The position numbers and the translations under genes are program-made. Below are positions 1 through 7,430 of a stretch of DNA of 64,000 nt, in pieces; position 1 is the first letter of the stretch, and each line of letters opens with the position of its first letter. The notes beneath the pieces are model-generated. The model had not been told where the DNA came from. It did not search any database and saw nothing but the letters and a program-made list of their open reading frames with translations. The stretch is from Metabacillus sediminilitoris (GTDB taxonomy: Bacteria > Bacillota > Bacilli > Bacillales > Bacillaceae): the NCBI RefSeq assembly GCF_009720625.1, contig NZ_CP046266.1, forward strand, positions 2,675,501-2,739,500, given 5' to 3'.

Positions 1-1322
1 CAGCTAATTGCCCCCGAGCATTCCCAATGGCTGTAGATCATGTATGGCCACTATCTTATCTGGAACTTATTCCATACTATGAAAAGGTTGAAGATACATT
101 ACCGGTAAACTTTGCACCGACTACTGCAAAAGAAGAATTATTCTACTATGGGGCGAAAAAGGCTGGGTGGCATCTGATTCCTACACTGGATGTAACAGTC
201 CCGGGTTTTCGGCCACAACCTAACGCGATCTTACCTCCCAATAACAATATTTTAAATCCTCATGTTCGTTTAGAGGAACTATCCTGGATGGAAGGCTGCA
301 CTCTTGCGGGGCATTGTGTCAACGGTTGTCCTCATGGACCCTCGATGGATAAAATTGCTAAGCGCTCAACAAATGTCAGCTATGTGCCACTTGCTTTAAA
401 AACAAGTAATGTCACAATCAGGCCAAATGCATTTGTTTTGAAAATAGTAACGGATATAGACTCTTCTGAAGGGTTGCGTGCGATTGGCGTCGTCATACGT
501 GATACATGGACAGGTGAAAAGGAAGAGTTGCAGGCAAAGGTTGTAGTGATGGCTGCAGGTAGTATCGAAAGTCCGCGTCTTTGGATGAATTCAGGATTGC
601 CTCACAATCCATGGGTTGGGAAAGGCTTAGTAAATCATTACATGGACTGGCTGACAGGGATATTTGCTGAAAAGGAATTGATGCCAATATTGGGAAGCTC
701 GGATGTTAATCCATTTGTTGGTCATACATGTGGTGCAAGGCTCGATTATCCTGGACTGGGAACTTTGCAGACAGTTGGAATGAGCCCCGGATTAACAGCT
801 TCTTTTTTTGGAATGAGTGAGTCAGGATATGATTTCTTAACTTCGTCCATGACGAAAGGGCGTCTCTACGGTGATGAATTAAAAGAAGTGATGACAAATT
901 ATCGACGAACATTAAGTGTATTAGTTAGTACCGATGATGAAGTGGATCCGCAAAACGGAATTACACTTGATCCCTTAATTAGTGATGAACATGGATCCGT
1001 TCCTGTTGTGGCATATAAACCAACTAAACGATCAAAAAGGAAGCGAAGTGAGCTTGTAAAAATCGCAGTGGACATCTTGTACAAAGCGGGGGCAAAAAAA
1101 ATCATCTGGTCTAATTGGCCTGCAGGCAACATGATTCATATGGAAAGTACGATGCGAATGGGTTTTGTCGTTGATGAGAATTGTGAATCATACGATGTGA
1201 AACGATTATATATCGCTGACAATAGTGTTCATTATAATAGTTTAGGTGGACCAAATCCAACCCTTACTACACAGGCACTGGCTACCCGTACAGCAGAAAA
1301 ACTATTTAATAAATATTTTTAG
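1..1322 (+). CDS. GMC-family oxidoreductase, 5'-truncated by the window edge
   Basis: This is the C-terminal part of a glucose-methanol-choline (GMC) type FAD oxidoreductase, which oxidises alcohol or sugar groups. The frame is open from base 3 with no stop before the ATG at 27, and the residues before that ATG (ANCPRAFP) read as normal protein, so the true start lies upstream of the window. The C-terminal GMC signature is present: MESTMRMG, then a predicted active-site region (YIADNSVHYNSLGGPNPTLT) and a final helix. A Cys-containing stretch (GHCVNGCPHG) lies near residue 97 of the ATG-based frame. A DUF3231 gene follows after 61 bp with its own RBS (GGAGG). The substrate cannot be told from sequence. 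Family assignment is firm; specific function is unknown. Confidence 0.85.
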   Translation, partial: ANCPRAFPMAVDHVWPLSYLELIPYYEKVEDTLPVNFAPTTAKEELFYYGAKKAGWHLIPTLDVTVPGFRPQPNAILPPNNNILNPHVRLEELSWMEGCTLAGHCVNGCPHGPSMDKIAKRSTNVSYVPLALKTSNVTIRPNAFVLKIVTDIDSSEGLRAIGVVIRDTWTGEKEELQAKVVVMAAGSIESPRLWMNSGLPHNPWVGKGLVNHYMDWLTGIFAEKELMPILGSSDVNPFVGHTCGARLDYPGLGTLQTVGMSPGLTASFFGMSESGYDFLTSSMTKGRLYGDELKEVMTNYRRTLSVLVSTDDEVDPQNGITLDPLISDEHGSVPVVAYKPTKRSKRKRSELVKIAVDILYKAGAKKIIWSNWPAGNMIHMESTMRMGFVVDENCESYDVKRLYIADNSVHYNSLGGPNPTLTTQALATRTAEKLFNKYF

Positions 1323-1383
1323 GCTATTTGGTCAAAATATCATTAACACAAATCACACCCAAGTTCTGGAGGAATTTTGAAAC

Positions 1384-1950
1384 ATGAAACTGTTTGATGT
1401 GATACATGATGTTTTTGAACCATTTATGGACGGCGAAAAAAAACCATTGAATGTGATGGAAGTTTCAAATTTATGGTTTTTTCTTATAGGCACGGAAACG
1501 ACGATGCGCAATGAAGAAATTGGCTACAACCTTGCTGACGATCCTGAATTAAAACAAATAATAAAGGATATAAAAGAGAACGTACATATCCCGATTAGAG
1601 AAGAGATTAGTCAATTTCTGAAGAAAGAAGGCGTCCCATTACCTCAATCAACACCGGAAAAGCCAGCTGGTGATTTTCGGAGTATTCCAGAGGGTGCCAA
1701 ATTAAATGATGAAGAAATGGCAAATCTGATTTCATATAATCTGGCTATGGGCGTTACTTATGCCGCAAGGGGACTTACAGAATCGATTCGTGCAGATGTT
1801 GGGTTCATTTTCTTTAAAATTATCATGAAAAAAACAACCGCTGGTTTAACTGTAAAACAGTATTTGGAGAAGCATGAGTGGCTTCGTGTGCCGCCTTCTT
1901 ACAAAGCGAAGACAACACAAACATGTTACACAACATCTGACGAATTATGA
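1384..1950 (+). CDS. DUF3231 family protein
   Basis: A 188-residue soluble, mainly helical protein. The spacing of motifs (VMEVSNLWFFLIGTETTMRN, then KKEGVPLPQSTPEKP, then an RADVG element and a Trp-Leu-Arg-Val-Pro-Pro end) matches the Bacillus DUF3231 family, which has no assigned biochemical function. The start is the ATG 9 bases after a clear GGAGG. It lies 61 bp after the GMC oxidoreductase on the same strand and may be co-transcribed with it. A second, two-domain DUF3231 protein sits at 23.4-24.4 kb on the other strand. It ends at an inverted repeat shared with the convergent DinB gene. A gluconate-dehydrogenase subunit 3 role was considered because of the neighbour, but the sequence reads as DUF3231. 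Confidence 0.75.
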   Translation: MKLFDVIHDVFEPFMDGEKKPLNVMEVSNLWFFLIGTETTMRNEEIGYNLADDPELKQIIKDIKENVHIPIREEISQFLKKEGVPLPQSTPEKPAGDFRSIPEGAKLNDEEMANLISYNLAMGVTYAARGLTESIRADVGFIFFKIIMKKTTAGLTVKQYLEKHEWLRVPPSYKAKTTQTCYTTSDEL

Positions 1951-1992
1951 ATAACTGCATGATTTACGAATAAAGCTGAAAGAAAGAATGCA

Positions 1993-2030
1993 GGGTCAAA
2001 CCAACTTTTTATTTTGTTGGCTGGCCCCTT
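1993..2030. terminator. Terminator-like inverted repeat between convergent genes
   Basis: GGGTCAAACCAAC and GTTGGCTGGCCCC form a 13-bp stem with three mismatches around a T-rich loop. It sits between the convergent DUF3231 and DinB genes, so it may stop transcription from both sides. There is no long T-run. Confidence 0.5.
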
Positions 2031-2042
2031 GAGGTTTCTGAG

Positions 2043-2516
2043 TTAACTACTAGAAATAGCTCGATATATCCGATTAATCGTTTCGATATGTAAGGCTTCA
2101 TGGTAAAAGCTAAATAAAAATGCCTCACCAGCTGTGTAAAACGTAATGCCTCCCCGATTTGTAAAAGGAGCCGGCAGCTTTTCATGAAAACGTCCTTGCA
2201 TAAATTCTTTTATTCTCGGTTTTTGTTCCGCCAGGACCTCGCCAATCTCAGCCAATGAAGGCGGCTTGCCTTCCCAATCTGATGGTTTCGTTCCAGGGCC
2301 AAAAAGCTGCTCATAATCGTCCGGAATGTTCATTTGTTCTCCGGTAATACCGAAGACGATTTTTTCTTGTACATAGACAATGTGTCCAAAATTCCAACGA
2401 ATATTGTTGTTAAAACCCTTAGGAATAATATCTGACCTTTCTTCTGGAATTCTTTTTATCGCCTTTTCCGTTATACTACGAACAGTTTCCATATGATGGA
2501 AAATTAATTGTTCCAA
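2043..2516 (-). CDS. DinB-family (DUF664-like) helical protein
   Basis: A 157-residue four-helix-bundle protein of the DinB/YfiT superfamily, whose members are mostly metal-dependent thiol transferases or have no known role. Visible hallmarks are the N-terminal helix (HHMETVRSITEKAIKRIP), a central NFGHIVYVQEKI with one candidate metal-ligand His, and the C-terminal FYHEALHIETINRI containing the HxxxH pair. These three His are the usual metal ligands. It is a single gene, convergent with the DUF3231 gene, with an AAGGGAGAGG-like RBS just upstream of the ATG. Family is fairly sure; the reaction is not known. Confidence 0.8.
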   Translation of the reverse strand: MEQLIFHHMETVRSITEKAIKRIPEERSDIIPKGFNNNIRWNFGHIVYVQEKIVFGITGEQMNIPDDYEQLFGPGTKPSDWEGKPPSLAEIGEVLAEQKPRIKEFMQGRFHEKLPAPFTNRGGITFYTAGEAFLFSFYHEALHIETINRIYRAISSS

Positions 2517-2692
2517 TAATATCCTCTCCCTTTTAGATTCTCCTTATAACCATTTCGAGATCTTCATCTCTTTTTCCTACTACTTTTCATAAATCAATTT
2601 AAAATGATAAGGAGTAATAGACATAAACAAAATAAATCGTTTCAATAGGATAAGTTTATTATTCTTTTGTTTTTATGAAAAACAATGAAATT

Positions 2693-2721
2693 TTGACAAC
2701 TACGTGAACATCTTTAATACT
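2693..2721 (+). promoter_or_regulatory. Sigma-A-like promoter for the DoxX gene
   Basis: TTGACA at 2693-2698 is followed after 16 bases by TAATAC at 2715-2720. It lies about 160 bp upstream of the DoxX start. The two Rex-like boxes lie between this promoter and the gene, where a repressor could block elongation. Confidence 0.45.
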
Positions 2722-2766
2722 TATTGAAATCAATAATAAAAAGGAGTACATTAAGAGTGTAAAGAA

Positions 2767-2786
2767 TATGTGAAATAATTCACAAA
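2767..2786. promoter_or_regulatory. Rex-type operator, distal box
   Basis: ATGTGAA-ATAA-TTCACAA closely matches the Rex consensus TTGTGAA-W4-TTCACAA, with one mismatch in the left arm. Rex is the NADH/NAD+-sensing repressor of Bacillaceae. The centre is about 69 bp upstream of the second box. Confidence 0.6.
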
Positions 2787-2835
2787 TGAAAAGCAAGACA
2801 AAGAAATAGATCTACTTTAAATTTTTTTACAATGA

Positions 2836-2855
2836 TTTGTGAAATGTTTCACAAA
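2836..2855. promoter_or_regulatory. Rex-type operator, proximal box
   Basis: TTTGTGAAATGTTTCACAAA is a perfect 9+9 palindrome with a 2-base centre. It fits the Rex operator TTGTGAA-N4-TTCACAA in every arm position and ends 25 bp before the DoxX start codon. Confidence 0.7.
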
Positions 2856-2880
2856 TAAAAACACTAGGAGTTGGATCATC

Positions 2881-3405
2881 ATGAAATGGTGGGAAAACGA
2901 TAAAGTAAGTGTAGCATGGACAGTAATAAGAATTTGGTTAGGTATTCAATGGATTAATGCAGGGTGGCATAAATTAGCGGATGGTTTTGATGCTGGAGGA
3001 TTCATTCAAGGTGCAATCGCGAAAGCAACAGGTGACAATCCAGCAGTACAAGGCTGGTATGCAGCATTCTTAGAAGGGTTTGCTTTACCAAATGTAAAAC
3101 TAATTAACATTCTTATTCCTTTCGGAGAATTACTTGTTGGTCTTGGATTGATTGTCGGAATAGCAACTGTCCCAGCCTTGATAGCAGGGGCATTCATGAA
3201 TTTAAACTTCCTTTTAGCTGGAACTGTAAGCACAAATCCAATCTTATTCACACTAGCAATCATCTTATTATTCGTTGGGAAAGGGGCATATATTTGGGGC
3301 GGAGACCGCTTCCTCGTACCTTATGTGAAAGAGCAGTTTTTCCATAAGGGGAAGGATCATCGAGATGCAGGTCATGATGATCATAAGAAAGCTGTTATGT
3401 ATTAA
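2881..3405 (+). CDS. DoxX-family membrane protein
   Basis: A 174-residue integral membrane protein of the DoxX family, related to the small subunit of thiosulfate:quinone oxidoreductase and to MhqP/YfiD-type proteins. Four hydrophobic segments are visible: around residues 8-27, 74-94, 95-115 and 120-138, with the conserved GIQWINAGWHKL and IPFGELLVGLGLIVG motifs. A charged His/Asp-rich tail (HKGKDHRDAGHDDHKK) ends the protein. I use the ATG at 2881, which follows AGGAG at the right distance; the upstream ATG at 2839 falls inside the Rex palindrome and has no RBS. Two Rex-like operators suggest expression when NADH/NAD+ is high, that is under low oxygen. A terminator follows at 3431. Confidence 0.85.
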   Translation: MKWWENDKVSVAWTVIRIWLGIQWINAGWHKLADGFDAGGFIQGAIAKATGDNPAVQGWYAAFLEGFALPNVKLINILIPFGELLVGLGLIVGIATVPALIAGAFMNLNFLLAGTVSTNPILFTLAIILLFVGKGAYIWGGDRFLVPYVKEQFFHKGKDHRDAGHDDHKKAVMY

Positions 3406-3430
3406 ATAATTAAAAAAAGTAAGTTTGAAA

Positions 3431-3462
3431 GGCGGATCCCGATCTGGATTCGTCTTTTTTTA
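3431..3462 (+). terminator. Rho-independent terminator after doxX
   Basis: GGCGGATCC and GGATTCGTC pair (two G-U pairs) around a short loop, followed by seven T. Confidence 0.8.
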
Positions 3463-3507
3463 TGATCTTTCTAAGAGATTGTTGTTTTTAAAACGAAAAC
3501 TATTTAA

Positions 3508-3640
3508 GATAGTTGATTAGAGCGGAAGTGCGAGGCTCCAGCAGGAGTTTATGCCGAGGATGCTCACCGCCCTGCCCCGCTAAAAAGCGAGCATCCTCTC
3601 GCTGCAATATCCACACCGCACTACTTGGTAAATATCAACA
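3508..3640. repeat. GC-rich interspersed repeat, degenerate copy
   Basis: This non-coding stretch is clearly richer in G+C than its surroundings. It begins GTTGATTAGAGCGGAAGTGC and ends near ATATCAACA. The start and internal blocks (GCGAGGCTCCAGCAGGAG, GAGCATCCTC) look like an intergenic repeat family seen in many Bacillaceae, typically opening with GTTGATTGGAGCGGAAG and closing with AATCAAC. The outer GTTGAT and ATCAAC blocks are inverted. Assignment is from memory of the family; the copy is degraded. Confidence 0.55.
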
Positions 3641-3777
3641 AAGTTTGCGAAAACAGCCTTTTTTATAGAATTTTTTATCCTTACCAATAAAAGCGCAAAT
3701 CATATTTCTTTCCTAAAAATAGTATGTATTACAAGAGAGGTAATTTAATGACCTAATGAATAAAGGGGATGAGCTTT

Positions 3778-4638
3778 TTGTTCATACCAAAGCAGATTGA
3801 ATTAATTGAAGTTGGGCCGCGAGATGGTTTACAAAATGAACCGATTGCGATTCCAACAGAAAAGAAGAAAGAATTGATTGCGAAACTTGCTAAATTAGGT
3901 TTTTCCCGAATCGAAACAACTGCTTTTGTCCATCCAAAATGGATTCCTCAGATGTCTGATTCGGATGAAATTGCTTATTATTGTAATGAACTTGGCATTA
4001 CTTACATTGCCCTTACCCCCAATTTAAAGGCGCTTGATCGCGCAATTGAAGCAAAGGTACCACAAATAGCGGTATTTATTGGTGCTAGTTCTACTTTTAA
4101 TAAGAAGAATATTAACAAAACAACTGCAGAATCATTAATGGAATGTAAGCCTTTGTTTGCTAAAGCGAAAGATCATCATCTTTTTGTTCGAGCCTATATC
4201 TCAATGGCTTTCTCATGTCCTTTTCAAGGAGAAGTGTCATTTGAAGAGGTGCAGACAGTTTGTGACGAATTTATTCATCTCGGTGCTGATGAAATTGATA
4301 TTGGTGATACTAACGGTCAAGCAGATCCAAAGATCGTATATGAACGCTTTTCCAGATTAAGATATTGCTATCCAGACACTACCTTTGTCGGGCATTTTCA
4401 CGATACACGAAAAATGGCATTAGCTAATACCATCGCAGCCATCCAGGCAGGAATTACGAAATTTGATAGCTCTGTCGGCGGATTAGGTGGATGTCCATAT
4501 TCGCCTGGTGCAACAGGGAATGTGGCGACAGAAGAATTAGTCGATATGCTCTCAAGAATGGGTTGTGAAACAGGAATTAATTATGAAGAAGTGAAAAAAG
4601 TAAGTGAATTTGCAAAAGGGCTATCTAGTCGATTATAA
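3778..4638 (+). CDS. Hydroxymethylglutaryl-CoA lyase
   Basis: HMG-CoA lyase splits HMG-CoA to acetoacetate and acetyl-CoA, the last step of leucine breakdown. The TIM-barrel DRE-metallolyase signature is present: EVGPRDGLQNE near the N terminus, FVHPKWIPQ, then GHFHDTRKMAL (metal-binding His pair) and the catalytic Cys in GGLGGCPYSPGATGN. Length (about 286 residues) suits the family (B. subtilis YngG). The ATG at 3769 touches the SD sequence AAGGGG (3763-3768) with no spacer, so the TTG at 3778, 9 bases downstream of the SD, is the better start. It stands alone, without the other leucine-degradation genes found beside yngG in B. subtilis. Confidence 0.88.
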   Translation: MFIPKQIELIEVGPRDGLQNEPIAIPTEKKKELIAKLAKLGFSRIETTAFVHPKWIPQMSDSDEIAYYCNELGITYIALTPNLKALDRAIEAKVPQIAVFIGASSTFNKKNINKTTAESLMECKPLFAKAKDHHLFVRAYISMAFSCPFQGEVSFEEVQTVCDEFIHLGADEIDIGDTNGQADPKIVYERFSRLRYCYPDTTFVGHFHDTRKMALANTIAAIQAGITKFDSSVGGLGGCPYSPGATGNVATEELVDMLSRMGCETGINYEEVKKVSEFAKGLSSRL

Positions 4639-4724
4639 AATGAAACTCATAAATCAAGTGAAAATCTGCGTAAAAGGAAAACTAACGCTTGGAATCCAAC
4701 ACATAAGAAATCCAACCGTTTAAC

Positions 4725-4818
4725 TATCGACTTTGCAAAAAAAATATCAACTTTGAAGGAAAATCTATCAACTTTTTAGAATAATTTATCAAATTTAAGC
4801 AAAAATCTATCATTTGAC
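4725..4818. repeat. Helically phased tandem repeat, 20-21 bp period
   Basis: TATC starts at 4725, 4745, 4766, 4787 and 4808. The units share TATCAACTTT followed by an A-rich half, and decay toward the end. The period is two helical turns. It lies downstream of the HMG-CoA lyase gene, where no terminator is evident, and before the AraC-type remnant. Confidence 0.65.
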
Positions 4819-4862
4819 AAATAACAATTAATTTCGACACCATATACACCTTCGCGGCCATA

Positions 4863-5484
4863 TTATTTTATCGCTATCCAGATCTCTACATGATAAACAG
4901 GCTTTGTAAGATCGTCATCAATATAAGCTTCCAGAGCCGGTACATCCGCAGGTTCATAACCATTAGATGGAACCAATCGGAATAAATTTGCTTCCACGTA
5001 TCTATGATTGCAGATGGCATAGGTCCGCGCACTTCAAAAACAACCCACTTTGCAGGTGGAATTCAGCTGGCACATCACCGTTATGTTCCGCAGCAATCCA
5101 ATAATAAATCGTATTTTTTTCTTTATTATTATTACCAGTCACACCTAATAAACCTTTAATTTGTCCGTTAAGTAATGGAATTAATTTATTAACCGTTCCG
5201 TTTATATTTGCTTCACCCCAAAATTCTGGAATTCCTAGAATTCCTTCTTCACCGGTACAAGGACATTCTCGTTTAATTCCTGCTATTTGAAACGATTCTT
5301 TTTCAACAATATGATAACTCATTGGTTCAGCTCCTATAAGATTTACCTGTATCACCAGGCGGTTTTGCGATTGCAGTTTTCCAATCCTTTTTCTTGCTTC
5401 ACTTGGTGTCACACCATGTTGTTTCCGAAAGGTTTCTGAAAACGTAGAAATTGAAGGCTTTATTCGTGAAGCATACTTGCGCAT
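4863..5484 (-). pseudogene. AraC/GyrI-like regulator remnant with two frameshifts
   Basis: The remains of an AraC-family activator with a C-terminal GyrI-like effector-binding domain. The frame from 5484 has the end of an AraC DNA-binding domain (TFSETFRKQHGVTPSEARKR) and the first half of the effector domain (EPMSYHIVEKESFQIAGI). The rest of the effector domain continues in a second frame (PAKWVVFEVRGPMPSAIIDT) and then a third (SNGYEPADVPALEAYIDD), ending at the TAA at 4863-4865. So at least two indels are present, near 5070 and 4970. The first AraC helix-turn-helix is missing upstream. It cannot make a working regulator. Confidence 0.75.
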
Positions 5485-5609
5485 AGCTCCAAAGAGATTA
5501 TGTAAAACTATTGAGGAAATGTGAAAAATTGAAAATGTTACGTAAGTTGAATGGATTTCATTTGTCGAAAAATATGGTAATATAGAATGTAATTGTAAAA
5601 ATCCGTTGG

Positions 5610-5695
5610 TAAACGGTAGAGGTTTTAGCTACCCTCTCAAAAAAACTAAGGTGAAGCAGCACTTCGATCTTGGAGTGGTGTTTTTCTTTTTGTGG
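5610..5695 (+). promoter_or_regulatory. Class-I preQ1 riboswitch with terminator
   Basis: AGAGGTTTTAGCTACCCTCT followed by AAAAAAACTAAGG (5618-5651) matches the preQ1-I aptamer: a small hairpin with a CUA-containing loop and an A-rich tail that forms the pseudoknot. Just downstream CACTTC...GGAGTG and a T-rich run (5660-5692) form a terminator hairpin. In this class preQ1 binding favours termination, so the transporter downstream would be made when queuosine precursor is scarce. Confidence 0.85.
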
Positions 5696-5726
5696 CTATT
5701 ATTTTAAATGATTGTGAGTGTAAAGC

Positions 5727-6266
5727 ATGAGGATAGTATTTTATTTAATTTCAATTATTTTGGCAAATGTCATTACAGCGGCATTTGCGCCATTACTATT
5801 TGGCGTTTTCATTGTACCGATGGGAACATTGTTAATCGGTGCCACATTTATTTTTCGTGACCTTGTTCAAAATAAATATGGAAGAAAAAAGACGTATTGG
5901 TTGATAGGAATCGCCCTTTTTCTATCTGCGGTTGTTTCTTATTTGTTAGGAGATACCTTAATTATTGTTTTAGCATCTGCCATTTCCTTTCTGATTGCTG
6001 AAACAACGGATACAGAAATTTATACACGTTTAAAACTGCCGATGAGTTGGAGAGTCTTCTATAGCGGATTAGTCGGCGGGTTACTTGATTCAGTCGTTTT
6101 CGTTATCATTGGATTAAGTCCATTTGGCGCTAATTACTTGCCATGGGAGGCAGTTCCTGCTGCCATTATTGGGCAAGTACTAGTGAAGACACTCATTCAG
6201 GGACTTGGTGCACTTGTGCTTAATCAAGTTCATACGATTTTAGATAAAAAGATCGGGACGAATTGA
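5727..6266 (+). CDS. VUT-family (COG1738) queuosine-precursor transporter
   Basis: A 179-residue membrane protein with about five or six hydrophobic segments and the short conserved loop FIFRDLVQNKYGRKKTYW typical of the VUT/COG1738 (YhhQ-like) family. The E. coli member imports preQ0/preQ1, precursors of the queuosine base of tRNA. The preQ1-I riboswitch 40 bp upstream gives independent support for that substrate. It is a single-gene unit. A similar protein (YpdP) occurs in B. subtilis. Transport direction and exact substrate are inferred from family and riboswitch. Confidence 0.88.
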   Translation: MRIVFYLISIILANVITAAFAPLLFGVFIVPMGTLLIGATFIFRDLVQNKYGRKKTYWLIGIALFLSAVVSYLLGDTLIIVLASAISFLIAETTDTEIYTRLKLPMSWRVFYSGLVGGLLDSVVFVIIGLSPFGANYLPWEAVPAAIIGQVLVKTLIQGLGALVLNQVHTILDKKIGTN

Positions 6267-6349
6267 GTTTCCTTGCAGAAATTAGTTTAAAAAACTTCAT
6301 TCCTAGACACGAATGGTAAAGCTGGAAACGATTCACTAATGAGAGACAC

Positions 6350-6413
6350 TTGTAAACCTGTTAGCCTTGTATATGGGCCTGTTTTTCTAAAAAAACAAAC
6401 AGGAGGTTTACAA
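6350..6413 (+). promoter_or_regulatory. Leader hairpin that buries the RBS of the SleB-like gene
   Basis: TTGTAAACCT (6350-6359) is the exact reverse complement of AGGTTTACAA (6404-6413), which contains part of the SD and abuts the ATG at 6415. Inside it CCTGTTT (6378-6384) pairs with AAACAGG (6397-6403), stacking directly on the first stem. Together they cover the whole AGGAGG. This could be a translational switch or simply a stable leader. Confidence 0.55.
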
Positions 6414-6414
6414 A

Positions 6415-7020
6415 ATGAAAAATTTATTTATCTTCGTTATCACATTAACATTGGTTATTGCTTTTCATATTGTTTTTCCATCAACTCCTTTATATGCTGA
6501 ATCAAAAGATACGATTCAGACTGGAGATACTATAAACTTATTAACGAAAAAATATGGAATCGGCAAAAATGAAACGGAAGAATTTGACCCGCGTTATTAT
6601 CATATGAAAGAAAAAATGAATTCACCTAGAAACTTGATTGAAAAAAAGGATGATTCATTAACACTTACGAATAAAGAAAAGAATTTACTTGCCCGCCTTG
6701 TTCACGCAGAAGCAGAAGGTGAGCCCTTTGAAGGGAAAGTTGCCGTAGCAACAGTTGTGTTGAATCGTGTAGAACATAATCAATTTCCTGATACAATTAA
6801 GGACGTTATTTATGAAGAGAATGCATTTGAACCTGTCCAAAATGGCTCTATAAATGAACCTGCTGATAAGGAAGCACATAAAGCTGTGAAAGAAGCTTTG
6901 GAAGAACAAGATCAAAACGATGAGTTACTTTATTTTTATAACCCTGAAACGGCAACAAGTGATTGGATTTTTACACGTGAAGTGAAAAAGACAATCGGAA
7001 ATCATGCCTTTGCTATTTAA
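6415..7020 (+). CDS. SleB/CwlJ-type cell wall hydrolase, secreted
   Basis: A 201-residue exported protein. A signal peptide is clear (positive start, hydrophobic stretch, cut near LYAES, residue 29). A linker is followed by a Hydrolase_2 catalytic domain from about residue 90: LLARLVHAEAEGEPFEGKVA with the catalytic Glu, VVLNRV, FYNPETATSDW and a C-terminal GNHAFA. This fold degrades the spore cortex in germination (SleB, CwlJ) or acts on vegetative wall. There is no peptidoglycan-binding domain, so it is shorter than SleB. Translation may be controlled by the hairpin at 6350-6413. A strong terminator follows immediately. The window's CwlJ-like gene at 20.8 kb is interrupted, so this may be the only intact member here. 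Confidence 0.85.
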   Translation: MKNLFIFVITLTLVIAFHIVFPSTPLYAESKDTIQTGDTINLLTKKYGIGKNETEEFDPRYYHMKEKMNSPRNLIEKKDDSLTLTNKEKNLLARLVHAEAEGEPFEGKVAVATVVLNRVEHNQFPDTIKDVIYEENAFEPVQNGSINEPADKEAHKAVKEALEEQDQNDELLYFYNPETATSDWIFTREVKKTIGNHAFAI

Positions 7021-7021
7021 T

Positions 7022-7053
7022 GGCGCGTACACCTGAAGGTGCGCGCTTTTTCG
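7022..7053 (+). terminator. Rho-independent terminator after the SleB-like gene
   Basis: GCGCGTACACCT and AGGTGCGCGC form a GC-rich stem with a two-base loop, followed by five T. It begins just after the stop codon. Confidence 0.85.
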
Positions 7054-7117
7054 TTTATTTTTCCATGCTTATCGCAGCGTAAAATTAAAGGAGTGGTCTA
7101 AGGGGAAGGGTTATAGG

Positions 7118-7430
7118 ATTTTTTGATATAGCTATCCATGATGAGCACCATTCTGTTAGAAATGAAGTGATTGGATCATTAAAAAAATGGGACAGGTTAA
7201 CCCCGAACCGATCCTGACATTTTCTGAAAACTATTTACATCATCCTGCCCCTGAAATACGAAGGCAGGTTATTCATGGAATTGAGCTTAGAGGTAGAACA
7301 CATCCAGAGGAAGTTTTGCCATTGCTTAAAGAGGTGCAATTCGAAAGAGTTAAACGTGTCAGAAATATGGTTATCCAGGTTTTAGGTCAAATTAGTTATA
7401 AGGAGAACTGTTTAGAAAAGGTTATGATGT
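7118..7430 (+). pseudogene. HEAT-repeat protein fragment, frameshifted and cut by an IS remnant
   Basis: Two frames carry parts of one HEAT-repeat protein. The first (from about 7118) reads DIAIHDEHHSVRNEVIGSLK; it shifts near 7190 into a second frame reading LTFSENYLHHPAPEIRRQVI, then LPLLKEVQFERVKRVRNMVI. These are helical HEAT pairs such as occur in DNA-alkylation-repair and scaffold proteins. The C terminus is lost where the IS3-family remnant begins, about 7430. No start codon with an RBS is seen for the first frame. The original function is unknown. Confidence 0.6.

Noticed and set aside
1384..1950. Gluconate 2-dehydrogenase subunit 3
   Set aside because: Expected from its GMC neighbour, but the sequence pattern is DUF3231 and there is no Tat signal.
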